Shown here: positions 18,237 through 26,460 of the stretch, piece by piece
How the letters are laid out: every line of letters starts with the position of its first letter
How positions within the stretch are numbered: position 1 is the first letter of the stretch
DNA from: an uncultured Sphingomonadaceae bacterium
GTDB taxonomy: Bacteria > Pseudomonadota > Alphaproteobacteria > Sphingomonadales > Sphingomonadaceae
Direction of reading: 5' to 3'
DNA: 64,000 bases
Assembly (NCBI GenBank): GCA_947493215.1
Contig: CANLQE010000001.1
Location: 496,001 to 560,000, forward strand
The notes under the pieces: generated by a model
Told to the model about the DNA's origin: nothing
The model's database searches: none
The model's input: only the letters and a program-made list of their open reading frames with translations
Position numbers and translations under genes: made by a program

Positions 18237-18572
18237 ATGGATCACGATCAAAATCTACTTATTCACGCAGAAATGCTAGCGCTGTTGGAGGGGATACCAT
18301 CCTCTCTCGTAGAGAAGCATCCCCTGCAATTTTTGATGCACTTGGACCAAATCCGCCAAAAAGCGGCGCAACATCACCTATCTGCTTTGCATGATCTGAG
18401 CTGCGCCTTTGAATCTGCCCTTCAGCAGGCACTGCAAAGCGGAACAGGTGTGATCGTTGCCGATTCCTATCTGAACGCGATGCACGACGCTTTGACATGT
18501 GGGCCGGTGGACAGTGGCGTAGCAGAAACATTGATGGCCAATGTCGCATTGCGGTTAGGTGGACAGCCGTAG
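18237..18572 (+). CDS. Conserved hypothetical helical protein
   Basis: A 111-residue soluble protein predicted to be almost entirely alpha-helical (LIHAEMLALLEGIPSSLVEKHP..., then QKAAQHHLSALHDLSCAFESALQQAL). No domain, signal peptide or membrane segment is recognised. The ORF is clean, starts with ATG, and its stop is 11 nt from the likely GTG start of the GDT1-like gene, which suggests co-transcription. It may be a sphingomonad-specific small protein. Confidence 0.6.
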   Translation: MDHDQNLLIHAEMLALLEGIPSSLVEKHPLQFLMHLDQIRQKAAQHHLSALHDLSCAFESALQQALQSGTGVIVADSYLNAMHDALTCGPVDSGVAETLMANVALRLGGQP

Positions 18573-18583
18573 CGGCTGGGCTT

Positions 18584-19150
18584 GTGGACGCATTCCTAAC
18601 CTCTTTATTTGCCCTTCTGATTGCAGAAATTGGTGACCGACCTCAGATATTATGTGCTGCCCTCGCCATTCGTTATGGACGAGTGGCGCCGATTATTTGG
18701 GGCTTGGGGTTTGCAACATTACTTAACTGCCTCCTTTCCGCGTTTGGTGGATCGATGGTGAACCAATGGATTAGCGAGGAACCACTTCGGCTGTTCTACG
18801 CACTTTCGCTGCTGTTTGCAGGTCTCGGTATGCTGGCGTGGCGACGACCGGTCGATTTGCTCGATAAATGGACATTGGGGCCATTTTGGACGTCATTCCT
18901 TGGCCTTTTCATTTTGCAATTCGGCGATAAAGGACAATTTATATTGGCGGCAACGGCCGCGCGCACGGATGCTTGGCAATTTGCTGCCGCTGGTGGATGG
19001 ATTGGTGTCATGCTGGCCTGTGTACCGGCGCTTATATTCCAAGAAAAACTCGCTGAAATATTGCCGATGAAGCTCATTCGCTATATAGGCGGCGGCGTTT
19101 TTCTGGTGATCGGCACTGGCATGGCGCTTAGCGCATGGGGCATTGTCTAA
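18584..19150 (+). CDS. GDT1/TMEM165 (UPF0016) family membrane protein
   Basis: A 188-residue inner-membrane protein with six hydrophobic segments in two inverted repeats, as in the GDT1/TMEM165/MneA cation transporter family (Mn2+ or Ca2+ export). Each repeat normally carries an ExGDKTQ motif. Here the first reads EIGDRPQ (residues 15-21) and the second reads QFGDKGQ, in which the acidic first residue is lost. The GTG at 18584 begins VDAFLTS, like family N-termini; the track start at 18497 overlaps the upstream gene. The altered second motif may mean a different ion or reduced transport. Confidence 0.82.
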   Translation: MDAFLTSLFALLIAEIGDRPQILCAALAIRYGRVAPIIWGLGFATLLNCLLSAFGGSMVNQWISEEPLRLFYALSLLFAGLGMLAWRRPVDLLDKWTLGPFWTSFLGLFILQFGDKGQFILAATAARTDAWQFAAAGGWIGVMLACVPALIFQEKLAEILPMKLIRYIGGGVFLVIGTGMALSAWGIV

Positions 19151-19276
19151 ATTCATAAAAGCGATCACATGATGATTGTATCATCGACAAAAGCGATTAC
19201 TTTCACCCAAGTTTTATGTTGGCCCTATCCTGCGTAACCACTTAAGTTTTCTCCAGATACAGAGATGGAGATTGAA

Positions 19277-19741
19277 ATGACAACAGGTGACAACGCAAGA
19301 AAAGCTTTGGCCGATTCCTTAAATGCGGTGCTGGCAGATAGCTTCGCGCTTTATTTTAAAACCAAAAACTTCCACTGGCATGTGTCCGGACCGCATTTTC
19401 GTGACTATCATCTGATGTTTGATGAACAAGCCACTCAGATATTGTTGACGACCGATACTATTGCTGAACGTGTGCGGAAAAATGGCCAACGGACACTCAT
19501 GTCTATTGGTGATATCTCCAAACGGCAGACGATCGCAGACAACGATTCTGCAAAAGTATCAGCAGAGGAAATGCTGAGGGAATTGCGTGATGATAATCTA
19601 GCGCTGGTAGCGAATTTGCGAACGGCCAAAGAGCTAGCTGGTGAAGCCGGCGATAATGCGACGGACGGTATTATCGACGACTGGACCGATCAGGCTGAGC
19701 AGCGGGCCTGGTTTCTGCTGGAAAGTTCTCAGAACGCCTGA
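19277..19741 (+). CDS. dps: Dps-type ferritin-like DNA-protection protein
   Basis: A 154-residue Dps-family four-helix bundle that oxidises and stores iron in a dodecamer and can protect DNA in starvation or oxidative stress. The ferroxidase region KTKNFHWHVSGPHFRDYHLMFDEQATQI contains the conserved His, Asp and Glu. The ATG at 19277 has a TGGAG ribosome binding site six bases upstream; the ATG at 19265 has none, so the shorter start is chosen. A terminator follows, so the gene is monocistronic. Confidence 0.94.
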   Translation: MTTGDNARKALADSLNAVLADSFALYFKTKNFHWHVSGPHFRDYHLMFDEQATQILLTTDTIAERVRKNGQRTLMSIGDISKRQTIADNDSAKVSAEEMLRELRDDNLALVANLRTAKELAGEAGDNATDGIIDDWTDQAEQRAWFLLESSQNA

Positions 19742-19764
19742 AGCCAAGAGTGATCATGAATATG

Positions 19765-19794
19765 GGGCAGCGTAATTTGTTGCGCTGCCCTTTT
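19765..19794 (+). terminator. Rho-independent terminator of dps
   Basis: An 8-bp perfect stem GGGCAGCG / CGCTGCCC with a 10-nt loop is followed by TTTTG, 24 bp after the dps stop. Confidence 0.88.
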
Positions 19795-19817
19795 GTCATA
19801 GGGCTTGAACGACAGGT

Positions 19818-19845
19818 AAAAAAATAGCGGGACTTTCGCCCGCTA
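19818..19845 (-). terminator. Rho-independent terminator of the cold-shock gene
   Basis: Read on the minus strand, the stem TAGCGGG / CCCGCTA with loop CGAAAGT is followed by seven T. It lies 38 bp after the stop of the cold-shock protein gene, back to back with the dps terminator. Confidence 0.88.
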
Positions 19846-19883
19846 GATTTTTCTCACTGTGACCTTCGATTAGGCCCAAATGG

Positions 19884-20561
19884 CTATTTGGAAACCAGAT
19901 TAACTGCTGCGGTTTTGCCGCGACGATCAACTTCCAGTTCAAATTCCAGCTTGTCGCCTTCTTCAAGCCCACTCATACCTGCCCGTTCAACGGCGGATAT
20001 ATGGACAAATGCATCTGGCTGGCCGTCATCACGCTGGATGAAGCCAAAGCCTTTCATGCTATTGAAAAATTTGACGGTGCCGGTTGCTTTTTCACCGGTC
20101 AGTTCCCGTGTTGGTGGTCCGCCACGTTCTTCGCGAGGCGCGGGTTCGGCCACTTCGATTAAATCGCCTTCAATCTGTATGTCGGAAGCAGACACTTTGC
20201 CGCCGCGATCAACCAAGGAGAAGCGTAGGCCTTGACCCTCCGCTAAGCCTTTAAGGCCAGCGCGTTCGACCTGACTGATATGCACAAACACATCTTCGCC
20301 GCCAGCATCCTGAACAATAAAGCCAAAACCTTTCTCGGCGTTGAAGAATTTTACCTTGCCGGTGCTCTCGCCAACAACCTGATCAGGCATTCCGCCTCCA
20401 GAGCCACCGCCACGTTGCGCGCCGCCGCTATAGCCCGTGTCTGGTCGCGTATATCTTTCTACTGGAGGGGCGCTGTCACCTTGATATCCATCAAAATTCT
20501 CATCGCCAAAGCTATCGCGCTTATCCCGGCCTCTGCCACGCCGGTTTCTGTCAAAACCCAT
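19884..20561 (-). CDS. Double cold-shock-domain protein
   Basis: A 225-residue RNA/DNA-binding protein with two cold-shock domains. The first (about residues 64-130) reads GKVKFFNAEKGFGFIV..DVFVHISQVERAG; the second (about 158-224) reads GTVKFFNSMKGFGFIQ..DAFVHISAVERAG. Each has both RNP motifs. The first 60 residues are disordered, rich in Arg, Gly and Asp. The ATG at 20561 (MGFDRNRRGRGRDKRD) is preferred; the track start adds 34 residues of uncertain reality. Two-domain CSPs of this kind are typical of alphaproteobacteria and act as RNA chaperones. Confidence 0.92.
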   Translation of the reverse strand: MGFDRNRRGRGRDKRDSFGDENFDGYQGDSAPPVERYTRPDTGYSGGAQRGGGSGGGMPDQVVGESTGKVKFFNAEKGFGFIVQDAGGEDVFVHISQVERAGLKGLAEGQGLRFSLVDRGGKVSASDIQIEGDLIEVAEPAPREERGGPPTRELTGEKATGTVKFFNSMKGFGFIQRDDGQPDAFVHISAVERAGMSGLEEGDKLEFELEVDRRGKTAAVNLVSK

Positions 20562-20749
20562 TCTTGAATCGTCTTTCACTTCGTCCGATAAATCAAATCC
20601 AATGTCGTAGCGGACGATAGCACGATCATTTTCTTGCGCGAATCCCGATATTGCGCGCCGCAACTATATAGAAAAACCAAGCCTTATGCGAATAAAAATC
20701 CGCATAAGGTTAATTTCGATTGAATCGTCTGTCGATCCAATAGGATTAT

Positions 20750-21112
20750 TTAAAAGAGCCAAGTCTTCGGATCGGCAATAGGTTCCTGTTTCTGGGCTTT
20801 CAAAAGCGCAAGAACCGAGCGTACCAAAACCCAGACGGCCAAGGCAATCAGCAGTGGTATGCCGATCAGAACAAACGACAGAATTATGCCGATCACGCTG
20901 CCAATCAGGCCGATCACAAAAGTCATTATATGGAACTGTAAATGGCTTTCTTCCCAGGTGCCTGCAACTTCATCTTTCCAGACAAAGGCAAGGATCACGC
21001 CAACCAAGCCGGTGATCCCGACAAAAAAACTTGCTATATAGAGCAACGATATGATGGTCGCTTTGTTCATGTCAAAACCGCTTGATGCCGGCTGTGGCGT
21101 TTGATCTGTCAT
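20750..21112 (-). CDS. DUF4870-like small membrane protein
   Basis: A 120-residue protein with three hydrophobic helices and a short polar N-terminus, similar to the DUF4870 family (the VWKDEVAGTWEESHLQFHIMTFVIG stretch with an invariant acidic/His pattern between helices). Function is unknown. The ATG at 21112 is preceded by an AGAGGGGAAG ribosome binding site; the track start at 21160 is not. It is divergent from the RNase D gene. Confidence 0.75.
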   Translation of the reverse strand: MTDQTPQPASSGFDMNKATIISLLYIASFFVGITGLVGVILAFVWKDEVAGTWEESHLQFHIMTFVIGLIGSVIGIILSFVLIGIPLLIALAVWVLVRSVLALLKAQKQEPIADPKTWLF

Positions 21113-21258
21113 CTTGTTCTTCCCCTCTTTACAGCTACTGATTCTGTGCTTTAGCAACAATCTAATTCTTGCTGTTTAGCTTATGCTGCGGCACATACCA
21201 TAGCGATGAGCAATTTTTTAGAAACATTTTCGAATCCAACAGTGCGGAGCGCAGCATA

Positions 21259-21876
21259 ATGGCGGTATTTTTTCACGAAGAAGATTTGCCTGCAGGTTTA
21301 TTGGCAGCTGGGCCAGTTGCTGTGGATACTGAAACCATGGGCTTGCAGACATTGCGGGATCGTCTGTGCCTTCTTCAAATTTCAGACGGCAATGGGGACG
21401 AACATCTTGTGCGTTTTAATCCGGGCAGCGACTATGCCGCCCCTAATTTGAAACAGGTTTTGGCTGACCCGGACCGCATAAAACTCTATCATTTTGCGCG
21501 TTTTGATCTCGCCGCCATCGAATATTATATGGGTGTCATGGCCGAGCCGGTATTTTGCACCAAAATTGCGTCGCGATTAATCCGGACCTACACGGACCGC
21601 CATGGGCTGAAGGAACTGGTCCGTGAGCTTTTGGGTCAGGATATTTCGAAACAGCAGCAGTCGAGTGACTGGGGCGGCCCCGTTCTCAGCGATGCGCAAC
21701 GCGATTATGCCGCATCTGATGTCCGCTTTCTGCATCGACTGAAAGACGAGTTGGAAACCCGTTTGGAAAGGGAGGGGCGCACGGCAATGGCGCAGGCCTG
21801 TTTCGACTTCTTACCGCATCGGGCGCGACTTGATATCGCAGGTTGGCCTGAAACCGATATTTTTGCACATGCTTGA
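21259..21876 (+). CDS. rnd: Ribonuclease D-like 3'-5' exonuclease (short form)
   Basis: A 205-residue DEDDy exonuclease. The motifs are VDTETMGLQ (Exo I), HFARFDLAAIEYY (Exo II) and YAASDVRFLHRL (Exo III with the Tyr). The C-terminal HRDC domains of full RNase D are absent, as in the short alphaproteobacterial enzyme. It probably trims RNA 3' ends. The ATG at 21259 has a GGAG site upstream. It opens the conserved gene order rnd-lptC-lptA-lptB-rpoN. Confidence 0.9.
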   Translation: MAVFFHEEDLPAGLLAAGPVAVDTETMGLQTLRDRLCLLQISDGNGDEHLVRFNPGSDYAAPNLKQVLADPDRIKLYHFARFDLAAIEYYMGVMAEPVFCTKIASRLIRTYTDRHGLKELVRELLGQDISKQQQSSDWGGPVLSDAQRDYAASDVRFLHRLKDELETRLEREGRTAMAQACFDFLPHRARLDIAGWPETDIFAHA

Positions 21877-21933
21877 ATCATGCATCAGTTCAGCGACCAT
21901 AAACTGTTACGGGCGCTCTGTGTTTATAGATAG

Positions 21934-22578
21934 ATGACCATCACGACCGAACATATTAAAAGCAAGCGTCAGCAATTTGCTTCGCCCGGCGGCAGACATG
22001 ATCGCAATATACGACTGCTGCGGGTCATATTGCCGCTGGGCGTCGGTGCTTTGGGCGCCGTATTGGCGTTGGCGCCTTTCACGACCAGTGGCGAATTGAG
22101 TTTTGTTCTCGACAAGAATAGCGTCGATGTCGCGAAGGAAAGGATGCGTGTGACAGAAGCGCTTTATCGTGGCGAAGACAGCCAAGGTCGCCCTTTTTCG
22201 ATTAAAGCGGGATCAGCCGTCCAGAAAAGTTCACGCGAAGCGATTGTTGAATTGAAAGACCTCTCGGCGCGAATATTACTAGGGGATGGCCCCGCGCAAA
22301 TCCGCGCTGGTGCAGGTCGCTATGATATGGACCGAGAGGACGTTATGGTACCCGGCGCTGTTCAGGTGGAAAGCGCTGGGGGATATCGGTTGACGACCAA
22401 TAATGTAACGGTCGATTTGAAAAGCCGGACATTGAAAAGCGATGCGCCAGTAGAAGGTCGAACGAATATAGGTTCATTCCGGGCTGACAACCTGCAGGCC
22501 GATATGACCAAGCGAACAGTGACACTGGATGGCAATGCAAAGTTGCGTATCGTCCAAAACGGACTAAGAGGGCGATAG
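21934..22578 (+). CDS. lptC: LptC, lipopolysaccharide-export inner-membrane protein
   Basis: A 214-residue bitopic protein with one N-terminal membrane helix (about residues 28-50) and a periplasmic OstA/LptC-type beta-jellyroll (DVAKERMRVTEALYRGEDSQGRPF... to ...RADNLQADMTKRTVTLDGNAKLRI). It passes lipid from the LptBFG transporter to LptA. lptA starts on the base after its stop. Sphingomonads carry glycosphingolipids in place of, or beside, LPS, so the cargo in this organism is open. Confidence 0.92.
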   Translation: MTITTEHIKSKRQQFASPGGRHDRNIRLLRVILPLGVGALGAVLALAPFTTSGELSFVLDKNSVDVAKERMRVTEALYRGEDSQGRPFSIKAGSAVQKSSREAIVELKDLSARILLGDGPAQIRAGAGRYDMDREDVMVPGAVQVESAGGYRLTTNNVTVDLKSRTLKSDAPVEGRTNIGSFRADNLQADMTKRTVTLDGNAKLRIVQNGLRGR

Positions 22579-23127
22579 ATGATCAAACGTTCTTTTCTTG
22601 CAGCCTCCGCCGGTGGGTTGATAGCCACCGCAGCCGTGCTGACTTTCGCTGGTCCAGCGCCCGCTCAGGTCTTTGGCGGCCACAACAGCAATGCGCCGGT
22701 AAATTTTGATGCTGGGCGTATTGAAGTGCAGGACCGAGCCGATCGTGTCGTGCTTTCCGGTGCAGTGCGGGTTGAGCAAGGGGGGCTGGTACTGAATTCG
22801 GCCCGGATGACGGTCGCCTATCGCAATACGGATGGCGTTGAAGTGGACCGGATTGATGCCTCTGGTGGCGTGACGATCCGTAAAGGCGGTGATACGGCGA
22901 GCGGAAATGTTGCGATTTATGATCTTAATCGGCGGTTGATAACCTTGGTTGGCGGCGTCACATTGACGCAAGGGGCCAATAGATTGTCCGGCGGACGGGT
23001 GATTATCGACCTTACATCGGGTCGCTCCACCATCGATGGGCGCGCTGCGGGCGGCTCTGCTCCCGGGACGCAAAATTCTGGTGGGCGTGTTTCGGGGACA
23101 TTCACTGTACCCCAACGCACGGATTAA
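22579..23127 (+). CDS. lptA: LptA, periplasmic lipopolysaccharide-transport protein
   Basis: A 182-residue periplasmic protein with a signal peptide (cleavage near GPAPAQ) and an OstA-like jellyroll: NFDAGRIEVQDRADRVVLSGAVRVEQGG, then DRIDASGGVTIRKGGDTASGNVAIYDL. It forms the bridge between LptC and LptD. It is directly fused in reading order to lptC with no intergenic base. The tail after about residue 155 is Gly/Ser-rich. Confidence 0.92.
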   Translation: MIKRSFLAASAGGLIATAAVLTFAGPAPAQVFGGHNSNAPVNFDAGRIEVQDRADRVVLSGAVRVEQGGLVLNSARMTVAYRNTDGVEVDRIDASGGVTIRKGGDTASGNVAIYDLNRRLITLVGGVTLTQGANRLSGGRVIIDLTSGRSTIDGRAAGGSAPGTQNSGGRVSGTFTVPQRTD

Positions 23128-23340
23128 ATTTCTTCAAATCGGCGGTAGTATCATTTTTCCGAAGGTGCTGTGCTGTGTCTTACCAACGGATGGGCGATGA
23201 AATACGGCTCATCCGCGCCAAAAAGAACGATTTTTATGTAATCATGCATAAAGCTTGCCAATTTCGAGTAAATTGGGCCATGCTGTTAACCATTATACAA
23301 TCTAATCGGGTTCAAACAGGACCGGAACTGAAGGACCAAA

Positions 23341-24135
23341 ATGAACGACGCAACCACAATTGAAACGCCAGTTATTGCTGATCGCGGCTCGGCAATGGCA
23401 AGCGATGCTATGGAGCATGGGCTTGCGGTTGTGTCTATCGCAAAAAGCTATGACAAGCGTGCGGTCTTGTCGGATGTGTCCCTGTCCGTAGGACGCGGCG
23501 AAGTGGTCGGACTTCTAGGCCCCAATGGCGCGGGTAAGACGACCTGTTTTTATTCGGTCATGGGTCTGGTGCGTCCCGACGCTGGCCGGATCATGCTTGA
23601 CGGCGAAGATATTACACCGCTTCCCATGTACCGCCGTGCGATATTAGGCCTGGGTTACTTACCACAAGAGACATCGATTTTTCGCGGGATGACAGTGGAG
23701 CAGAATATCCTCGCGGTTCTGGAAATGGTCGAAAGTGACAAAGCAGTCCGCGCTGAAACGCTTGACCGGCTGCTTGATGAATTTGGCCTCACAAATTTGC
23801 GCAGCTCGCCTGCTATGGCACTTTCTGGCGGTGAACGCCGCCGCTGTGAAATTGCCCGCGCATTGGCCGCTGACCCGTCAATTATATTGCTCGATGAGCC
23901 ATTCGCCGGGATTGATCCTATTTCGATTTCCGATATTCGCGATCTCGTGGTGCAACTCAAAAATCGCGGCATTGGTGTTTTGATTACCGACCATAATGTT
24001 CGCGAAACGTTGGATATCGTTGACCGGGCCTGCATCATCTATGATGGTCAGGTCTTGTTTGCAGGCAGCCCTGAAGCGCTGGTCAAAGATAAAAATGTAC
24101 GGCGGCTGTATCTTGGTGAAGGTTTCGCTCTGTGA
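23341..24135 (+). CDS. lptB: LptB, ATPase of the LPS export transporter
   Basis: A 264-residue ABC ATPase powering Lpt lipid extraction. Walker A is GPNGAGKTT, the Q-loop lies in YLPQETSIFRG, the signature is LSGGERRR, Walker B is IILLDEPFAGIDP, and the switch His is in ITDHNVRETL. Compared with E. coli LptB it has about 25 extra N-terminal residues before the domain. A 213-bp gap after lptA suggests its own promoter; that gap holds only a short unconvincing ORF. rpoN follows by 19 nt. Confidence 0.95.
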   Translation: MNDATTIETPVIADRGSAMASDAMEHGLAVVSIAKSYDKRAVLSDVSLSVGRGEVVGLLGPNGAGKTTCFYSVMGLVRPDAGRIMLDGEDITPLPMYRRAILGLGYLPQETSIFRGMTVEQNILAVLEMVESDKAVRAETLDRLLDEFGLTNLRSSPAMALSGGERRRCEIARALAADPSIILLDEPFAGIDPISISDIRDLVVQLKNRGIGVLITDHNVRETLDIVDRACIIYDGQVLFAGSPEALVKDKNVRRLYLGEGFAL

Positions 24136-24154
24136 TTAGGAAACGGCTAGAATA

Positions 24155-25678
24155 ATGGCTTTAGGCCCCCGTCTTGATCTGAGGCAAAGTCAGTCGCTTG
24201 TAATGACGCCGCAATTGCAGCAGGCGATCAAGCTACTGGCTTTATCCAACCTCGAGCTTGAGACCTATATCGCCGAAGAAATTGAGAAAAACCCTCTGCT
24301 CGACACGGGTGATCTCAGCGTGGAAGCAAAGGGAGACGATGGCGGGGACACTGGTGCTGACCTGCCTCCAGAGCCGGGGACGCAAGGCAGCGACGAGATA
24401 TTATCTTCTGGCCCGGCGGAAGCGGAATCTTCGCTCAATATGGCGGGAGATGCCGACCAGTTTTCGAACAATAGCCTGAGTGAAAGCGACGGTGCCTTGG
24501 ATGGCGGCCTTGGTCTAAACGGTCCCGGCGCATCGGGCAGCGGTGGAGTTGGCGGTGAAGCCCCGGACTTTGAAAATATGCTGGTTGCGGAAACGACCCT
24601 GGCCGAGCATCTGATGGAACAGGCTGGCGCAATATTGTCAGGCGCGGACTTGTTCATTGCCCAGCATCTTATCGACCAGATTGATGAAGCTGGATATTTG
24701 CAGGCCGATTTGCTGGAATTTGCCCATCGGCTGGGCGTGCAGCTCGATGATGTGAAGCGCATATTGGTTGAGGTGCAGAGCCTTGAACCGGTCGGCATTG
24801 GGGCAAGAGATTTGGCCGAATGTCTCGCGCTTCAGGCGAAGGAAGCAGATCGCTATGATCCGGCAATGGCGAAGCTGATTGATAATCTCGATCTGCTGGC
24901 CAAGGGCGCTCTGCCGCAACTTAAACGTATGTGCGGCGTTGACGATGAAGACCTGATGGACATGATATCAGAGATTCGGGCCTATGATCCTAAACCGGGT
25001 TGCAAGATTGGCGGCGGTGATGTGCAGGCCGTTGTACCGGATATTTTCATCGCGGAGCGGGCAGGGAAATGGCTGATTGAAATCAATAGCGCGACCTTGC
25101 CCAAGGTACTCGTCAACCGTACTTATTTCACGGAACTGAAAGACGGGGCGCAGGACAAGGCGTCGAAAGAATGGCTCAACGACTGCCTTGCTGATGCCAG
25201 CTGGTTGGTTAAAGCACTCGACCAGCGGCAACGCACGATCATCAAGGTTGCGACTGAAATTGTAAAGCAGCAGGAGAATTTCTTCCGCGAAGGCGTCGCA
25301 CATCTGCGCCCGTTGACTCTGAAAAATGTCGCGGACAAAATTGAAATGCATGAATCGACGGTCAGCCGGGTTACGTCGAATAAGTATCTCTCTTGCTCGC
25401 GTGGTACGTTTGAGCTCAAATATTTCTTCACCAGTGGCATCCAGTCATCAACCGGCGGCGAAGCGGCTTCGGCAGAAGCGGTAAAGAGCCATATCAAGTC
25501 GCTGATCGACAACGAGGACCCGAAGAAGATTCTCTCTGATGACAAGTTGGTTGCGTTGCTCAAAGACAAGGGCTTTGATATTGCTCGGCGGACGGTTGCC
25601 AAATATCGGGAAGCCCTGGGACTGGGCAGCTCGGTGCAACGCCGTCGGCAGAAAGCCTTGGAAGGCAAAGCGGCTTAA
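24155..25678 (+). CDS. rpoN: RNA polymerase sigma-54 factor
   Basis: A 507-residue sigma-54. Region I begins with LRQSQSLVMTPQLQQAIKLLALSNLELETYI. An acidic/Ser-Gly-rich region II spans about residues 50-150. The core-binding region follows, then the HTH and the RpoN box near ARRTVAKYREALG. It directs promoters of the TGGCAC-N5-TTGC class with AAA+ activators, classically nitrogen genes. A matching site lies upstream of glnB in this window. The gene order lptB-rpoN is conserved in proteobacteria. Confidence 0.97.
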   Translation: MALGPRLDLRQSQSLVMTPQLQQAIKLLALSNLELETYIAEEIEKNPLLDTGDLSVEAKGDDGGDTGADLPPEPGTQGSDEILSSGPAEAESSLNMAGDADQFSNNSLSESDGALDGGLGLNGPGASGSGGVGGEAPDFENMLVAETTLAEHLMEQAGAILSGADLFIAQHLIDQIDEAGYLQADLLEFAHRLGVQLDDVKRILVEVQSLEPVGIGARDLAECLALQAKEADRYDPAMAKLIDNLDLLAKGALPQLKRMCGVDDEDLMDMISEIRAYDPKPGCKIGGGDVQAVVPDIFIAERAGKWLIEINSATLPKVLVNRTYFTELKDGAQDKASKEWLNDCLADASWLVKALDQRQRTIIKVATEIVKQQENFFREGVAHLRPLTLKNVADKIEMHESTVSRVTSNKYLSCSRGTFELKYFFTSGIQSSTGGEAASAEAVKSHIKSLIDNEDPKKILSDDKLVALLKDKGFDIARRTVAKYREALGLGSSVQRRRQKALEGKAA

Positions 25679-25690
25679 CAAGCTACGATA

Positions 25691-26230
25691 TTATCTGGCA
25701 ATTTCCTTCCGCAAAACCACAAATTCCAGTTCCTGCGTCGTAGGCAGGCCATAGCGCGGATCATCAAGCGGGAAGGGACGGCGTTCCCCGGTAAGCGTAT
25801 ATCCCCGCCGTTCATAATAAGCGATCAGGTCAGCGCGCTGGCGGATGACGGTCATTTCGATCATTTGAGCCTGCCAGTTTTCGGAAACATAAAGCTCTGC
25901 CGCATTTAGCAAAATTTTGCCCAGCCCGCCCGCTTGGCGGTCCGGATCGACAGTGAGCAGACCGAGATAGGCAAGCCCTTCTTTTACTCGTACCAGCTGA
26001 ACACAACCGGCAATATTCTGATCATCCATGGCGAGCAATATCGTTTGATTTTGATCTTCAACAATCTCTCGAAGAGCACCAGCATCAGTTCTTTGGCCAC
26101 CCAGTAAGTCGGCTTCATGGGTCCAGCCACGCTTGGCGCTGTCGCCGCGATAGGCGCTTTCAACCAGCGTGTGCAATGCGGCGACGTCCTGTTCCTCGGC
26201 CTTACGCATGATCATCTCTTGCCCTGTCAT
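25691..26230 (-). CDS. GNAT-family N-acetyltransferase
   Basis: A 179-residue acetyl-CoA-dependent acyltransferase. Motif A is recognised as LGLLTVDPDRQAGGLGKILLNAAE, and the later ERRGYTLTGERRPFP is the usual C-terminal beta bulge region. The acceptor is unknown. It starts three bases after the stop of the DUF5818-like gene and converges on rpoN with a 12-bp gap. Confidence 0.88.
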   Translation of the reverse strand: MTGQEMIMRKAEEQDVAALHTLVESAYRGDSAKRGWTHEADLLGGQRTDAGALREIVEDQNQTILLAMDDQNIAGCVQLVRVKEGLAYLGLLTVDPDRQAGGLGKILLNAAELYVSENWQAQMIEMTVIRQRADLIAYYERRGYTLTGERRPFPLDDPRYGLPTTQELEFVVLRKEIAR

Positions 26231-26233
26231 CGC

Positions 26234-26449
26234 TCAGCTTCCGTTTGCCAGCCGCACGCCCTCGGCCTCTATCTGATCGTCACTGATCAACAAACCCGTG
26301 ACGATGACGCGCTTCTCCACTTCGTCAATTGGCGTGCGCAGCAGTTCGAGGCGATATCGCCGCCCATCATCGGACTGCAGCACAAAGCCGCCACCATCGC
26401 GGATCAAGAGTCCTGCATATTCGCCTTCGTGAAAAGTCTCTTTGGTCAT
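26234..26449 (-). CDS. Small DUF5818-like protein
   Basis: A 71-residue protein starting MTKETFHEGEYAGLLIRDGGGFVLQSDDG and ending in a strand-rich OB-like pattern (RVIVTGLLISDDQIEAEGVRLA). It resembles the short DUF5818 proteins of sphingomonads, which have no assigned function. The ATG at 26449 lies 11 nt after the SDR gene stop; the track start would overlap that gene. It is probably co-transcribed with the flanking SDR and GNAT genes. Confidence 0.62.
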   Translation of the reverse strand: MTKETFHEGEYAGLLIRDGGGFVLQSDDGRRYRLELLRTPIDEVEKRVIVTGLLISDDQIEAEGVRLANGS

Positions 26450-26460
26450 CAGCCCGGCCT

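Noticed and set aside
23175-23363. 62-residue ORF between lptA and lptB
   Set aside because: No ribosome binding site or protein-like composition, and it runs into the lptB start; the gap more likely holds a promoter.
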